A DNA stretch of 64,000 nucleotides from Cytophagales bacterium (GTDB lineage: Bacteria > Bacteroidota > Bacteroidia > Cytophagales > Spirosomataceae): assembly GCA_024742395.1 (NCBI GenBank), contig JANSYO010000010.1, forward strand, positions 32,946 to 96,945, in the 5' to 3' direction. The notes beneath the pieces were generated by a model. The model searched no databases. It was not told where the DNA came from and saw only the letters and a list, made by a program, of their open reading frames with translations. Positions 61,299 through 64,000 of the stretch are shown here, in pieces. Within the stretch, counting starts at the first letter, position 1. Each line of letters begins with the position of its first letter. A program made the position numbers and the translations under genes.

Positions 61299-61886
61299 AT
61301 GTCATTAACTTCTGATGAGTTATTACATGGTTATCTAAACGGGGCTTTTCCAATGGCTGAGCCATCTGGTGAGATTTATTGGTATGCACCCAATCCCAGA
61401 GCAATAATACCGATTGAAACCTATAAACCTTCCAAATCTCTCCGACCTGTTCTTAATCGTAATGAATTTGAGATAAAAATAAATTCATGTTTCAAACAGG
61501 TGATGCAAGAATGTGCAAAACCAAGATTTCCTAGTGATCAAACATGGATATCAGACGAGTTAATAGATGTTTATTGTGAGCTTTATACACGGGGTTTTGG
61601 CTGTTCGGTAGAGGCCTATAAAAATGGAGAACTAGCAGGCGGATTGTATGGTGTATGTATTGGAGCGGCTTTTTTTGGAGAGTCTATGTTTTTTAAGCTT
61701 CCCAATGCATCAAAAGTTGCCTTTCACTATCTGATTGAAATCTTAAAAAAGAATGAGTTCCTATTGCTTGATACCCAGTTCATGAATGATAATGTACAGC
61801 GGTATGGGGCGATAGAAATTTCGAAGGATGAGTATGAGTCAAAACTTATAAAAGCTCTTGTAAAAAAACGTTCTTTTAAACTTTAG
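61299..61886 (+). CDS. aat: Leucyl/phenylalanyl-tRNA-protein transferase
   Basis: Adds Leu or Phe to N-terminal Lys/Arg, marking proteins for ClpAP (N-degron). 195 residues. Marks: G-A-F-P-M-A near 15-20, W-Y-A-P-N-P-R-A-I-I-P near 29-39, F-G-E-S-M-F near 125-130, and L-L-D-T-Q-F near 151-156. It overlaps the convergent methyltransferase gene by 4 bases. ClpS and ClpA are not in the window. Confidence 0.93.
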   Translation: MSLTSDELLHGYLNGAFPMAEPSGEIYWYAPNPRAIIPIETYKPSKSLRPVLNRNEFEIKINSCFKQVMQECAKPRFPSDQTWISDELIDVYCELYTRGFGCSVEAYKNGELAGGLYGVCIGAAFFGESMFFKLPNASKVAFHYLIEILKKNEFLLLDTQFMNDNVQRYGAIEISKDEYESKLIKALVKKRSFKL

Positions 61887-62581
61887 ATGCCAAATCCAAA
61901 AATTGCTGGTCTTTTATGTAAGTCAATCGTCTTCTCCCTTTTCCATAACTCTATTCTTTGGGTTTTTGAAAGAGCATTTTCAGCTGTCAAATCCGCCGAG
62001 ATGGATAGTTTAGTGTTAGGATTGCAATGGTTTATGATGCTGTCAAGCATTTGCCTGTTTCTATATGGTGTTTCCATAAACAGCTGAGTCTGACCAGTGG
62101 TGTGAGATAACCGTTCCAGTTCCTTTAAACGCTTAACACGTTCTTTCCTGTCAATTGGTAAATAGCCATGAAAGGCAAAACTTTGACCATTAAAACCAGA
62201 GGCCATCAGAGCAAGTAAAATTGAGGACGGACCCACCATAGGTACAACTTTTATGGATAGCTGGTGAGCAATCTCCACTGCCAAGGCTCCAGGATCGGCT
62301 ATTCCCGGGCAGCCCGCTTCTGATAAAATGCCGGCATCTTCTTCTAATTCATTAATTAGTTCAAAGACCGCATCATAATTGGAATCTTTAGTAAGCTCAT
62401 AAAAAGTGATTTCATCAATGGTTTTACCAAGTTTTAAACTTGAAATGAATCTCCGTGCTGATTTCAGGTTCTCTACAAAAAAAATATTCAGCTCACTTAC
62501 TTTCTCACTAATGGCTGCTGGTAGCACAGATGACTGTGTATCGGGAGCCAAAAGGGTAGGTATTAGGTAAAGTGTTTTCAT
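61883..62581 (-). CDS. Tetrapyrrole-methylase-fold methyltransferase, RsmI-like
   Basis: 232-residue SAM-dependent methyltransferase of the RsmI/YraL family (16S rRNA C1402 2'-O-methylation is the known role). L-S-E-A-G-C-P-G-I-A-D-P-G at about 86-98 and V-P-M-V-G-P-S-S near 113-120 are the cofactor-site blocks. Bacteroidota often have a second, shorter RsmI-like protein like this one, so it may be a paralogue with another target. It sits between aat and rodA. Confidence 0.85.
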   Translation of the reverse strand: MKTLYLIPTLLAPDTQSSVLPAAISEKVSELNIFFVENLKSARRFISSLKLGKTIDEITFYELTKDSNYDAVFELINELEEDAGILSEAGCPGIADPGALAVEIAHQLSIKVVPMVGPSSILLALMASGFNGQSFAFHGYLPIDRKERVKRLKELERLSHTTGQTQLFMETPYRNRQMLDSIINHCNPNTKLSISADLTAENALSKTQRIELWKREKTIDLHKRPAIFGFGI

Positions 62582-62593
62582 ATTTTATAAGTA

Positions 62594-63868
62594 TTAGACT
62601 TTAAAGCTTCTATGAGCATCAAGTTTTAAAAATATGAAGAGTAGTATGGTAAACGACCACAATGATGACCCTCCATAACTTAATAATGGAAGCGGGATAC
62701 CGATGACCGGCATCAGGCCAATAGTCATACCTATATTAACCAGTAAATGGAAAAAGAAAATAGAAGCCACGCAATAACCGTATACTCGGGTGAATTTATC
62801 TCGCTGAAGTTCTGCCAAATGGATAATTCTGGCCAGGAGTCCTAGATAGATGCTTACCAGAACAAGACTACCTAGAAAGCCCCATTCTTCGCCTACTGTA
62901 CAGAAGATAAAGTCTGTGGATTGTTCCGGTACAAAGTCAAACTTTGTTTGGGTTCCTTGTAAATAACCTTTGCCGGTAAAACCACCCGAACCAATAGCGA
63001 TTTTAGATTGGGTAACGTTCCATCCGGCACCCAATGGATCAGCATCAGGATCTACCAATATTTTAATTCTACGCTGCTGATGAGGCTGAAGGACTTTGTT
63101 TATAAAGAAGTCAACTCCCATGGTGAAAGTTGAGAAAAGTAGAACGATGCCGGCTATGTTTAGGAGGTTTTTCCGATTTCGATCTCTTTTAGGCATAATG
63201 ATTCCATAAAAAATAGCAGCAATTACCAGCATGCCCAGCAATATATACCATTTAGAATAGAGTAATGAAAGCACTAATAATACTACAAAAGCCAGAAATA
63301 GGGCTGGGTAAATGCCCGGCAACCCTTCTCTATATAGTACCACCATAAAAATGGCAAACGTAAGGGCGGATCCTGTTTCTTTTTGAAGTATGATAATGAT
63401 CGGCGGCACTAATATTAGTGCCGCTGCTTTCCATATGTCTCCAAATTTCTTGAGGTTCACGGTCTGTGAACTCAGAAACTTAGATAGAGCTAAGGCCGTT
63501 ACTAACTTTGAAAATTCAGCAGGCTGTAAAGAGAATGCACCTAACTTAATCCAGGATTTTGAACCTTTTATGTCACTTCCAATAAAGATGGTGGCTATGA
63601 GTACCAAAATCATTACAGCGTAAAAGATATAAGCAAAACTGTCGTAAATCTTATAGTCTACAAAGAGTATAATAGTAACAATGATAGTAGCTAAACCCAT
63701 AAACATAAGCTGTCTGCCTGCATTGTGTTGCAGAGAGAAGATAGCAATTGGGTTTTCCGGATTGTAAACGGCTGCATAGATATTAAAATAGCCTATTAAT
63801 ACCAGAGACAGATAAAGAAGTACGGTTATCCAGTCGATGCCGCGTTTAATGTTGATTTCTCTTGCCAT
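62594..63868 (-). CDS. rodA: Rod shape-determining protein RodA
   Basis: SEDS peptidoglycan polymerase of the elongasome. 424 residues with about ten membrane segments. SEDS blocks: G-A-F-S-L-Q-P-A-E-F-S-K-L near 127-139, and F-V-P-E-Q-S-T-D-F-I-F plus E-E-W-G-F-L-G near 300-320, with the catalytic-loop Asp expected there. Directly preceded by PBP2 (3-base gap), the usual mrdA-rodA pair. Confidence 0.95.
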   Translation of the reverse strand: MAREINIKRGIDWITVLLYLSLVLIGYFNIYAAVYNPENPIAIFSLQHNAGRQLMFMGLATIIVTIILFVDYKIYDSFAYIFYAVMILVLIATIFIGSDIKGSKSWIKLGAFSLQPAEFSKLVTALALSKFLSSQTVNLKKFGDIWKAAALILVPPIIIILQKETGSALTFAIFMVVLYREGLPGIYPALFLAFVVLLVLSLLYSKWYILLGMLVIAAIFYGIIMPKRDRNRKNLLNIAGIVLLFSTFTMGVDFFINKVLQPHQQRRIKILVDPDADPLGAGWNVTQSKIAIGSGGFTGKGYLQGTQTKFDFVPEQSTDFIFCTVGEEWGFLGSLVLVSIYLGLLARIIHLAELQRDKFTRVYGYCVASIFFFHLLVNIGMTIGLMPVIGIPLPLLSYGGSSLWSFTILLFIFLKLDAHRSFKV

Positions 63869-63871
63869 GAA

Positions 63872-64000
63872 TTATTTAGCTGCTGCCTGAGATGCTACGG
63901 TAGTGTAGCTGGTGTTTTTAATTGCTTCGGCCATTGCTCGCCTTTCTATTTTTCTAGTAATGTATTTCTCAATCAATAATGAAGAAATAGGTCCGGCAGA
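63872..64000 (-). CDS. mrdA: Penicillin-binding protein 2 (C-terminal end only)
   Basis: The last 42 codons of a protein that enters from the right edge. Reads A-G-P-I-S-S-L-L-I-E-K-Y-I near the start and ends A-A-A-K, like the tail of Bacteroidota PBP2. Its stop is 3 bases before the rodA start, as in mrdA-rodA operons. The catalytic transpeptidase domain is outside the window. Confidence 0.75.
   Translation of the reverse strand, partial: SAGPISSLLIEKYITRKIERRAMAEAIKNTSYTTVASQAAAK

Overview
The window reads as chromosome of a low-GC, free-living Bacteroidota, most likely of the Cytophagales type. The signs are a SusC/SusD pair with a SusC-type plug, several genes whose only recognisable promoter element is the Bacteroidota -7 box TAnnTTTG, LytTR/LytS two-component proteins, a WYL regulator, many lipoproteins and proteins with a C-terminal Phe typical of outer-membrane barrels, and little sign of Shine-Dalgarno sequences. 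I see no rRNA, CRISPR array, phage or insertion sequence. The genus is not determined.

Positions 1-22,600 hold a pectin utilisation locus. SusD (partial) and SusC run left. A divergent set of genes runs right: PL10 pectate lyase, an alpha/beta esterase, KdgF cupin, GH105 with an extra C-terminal domain, and a CE8-like pectinesterase, continuing with overlapping or near-abutting junctions into uxaB and uxaA. A second run carries uxaC, kdgK, a pyrophosphate-type phosphofructokinase and KDPG aldolase. Then come a hexuronate transporter, a Tat-exported Gfo/Idh/MocA oxidoreductase, rhamnose mutarotase, a CE12 rhamnogalacturonan acetylesterase and a second GH105. Together they give a complete route from de-esterified and lyase-cut pectin through galacturonate, tagaturonate, altronate, KDG and KDPG to pyruvate plus glyceraldehyde 3-phosphate. 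Intrinsic terminators punctuate the run. A LacI-like operator sits in the SusC/PL10 divergent gap.

Positions 22,600-29,800 are accessory: an outer-membrane protein, a Crp-family regulator, a TetR-MFS-GNAT operon with a palindrome over its promoter region, and a leftward operon of WYL regulator, YdeI-like, GyrI-like, DinB and DUF1801 proteins. Positions 29,860-36,700 hold what I find most unusual: a leftward operon (TPR protein, four-helix membrane protein, LytS-type kinase carrying a beta-helix of the DUF4097 kind with no signal peptide, LytTR regulator) next to a TonB-dependent receptor gene. Both transcription units carry the same three-unit, 21-bp-phased repeat array upstream, in the same orientation. 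I infer that this is the LytTR binding site and that it links the receptor to the kinase system.

Positions 36,700-64,000 are mostly housekeeping: a sulfatase, an FAH-family hydrolase, purA, fur, an Rsh (p)ppGpp enzyme, tRNA-Leu(UAG), trigger factor, clpP, clpX, xerD, lipA, metK, an EamA transporter, a zinc-ribbon protein with a NIF3 protein, a bicupin, tRNA-Asp(GUC), pth, pyrR, aat, an RsmI-like methyltransferase, rodA and the end of the gene for PBP2. The one long gene-free stretch (about 58,371-59,348) carries two copies of a hairpin plus a 26-28 nt conserved element. Several translation starts have been moved inward from the longest possible ORF, and reasons are given in each entry.
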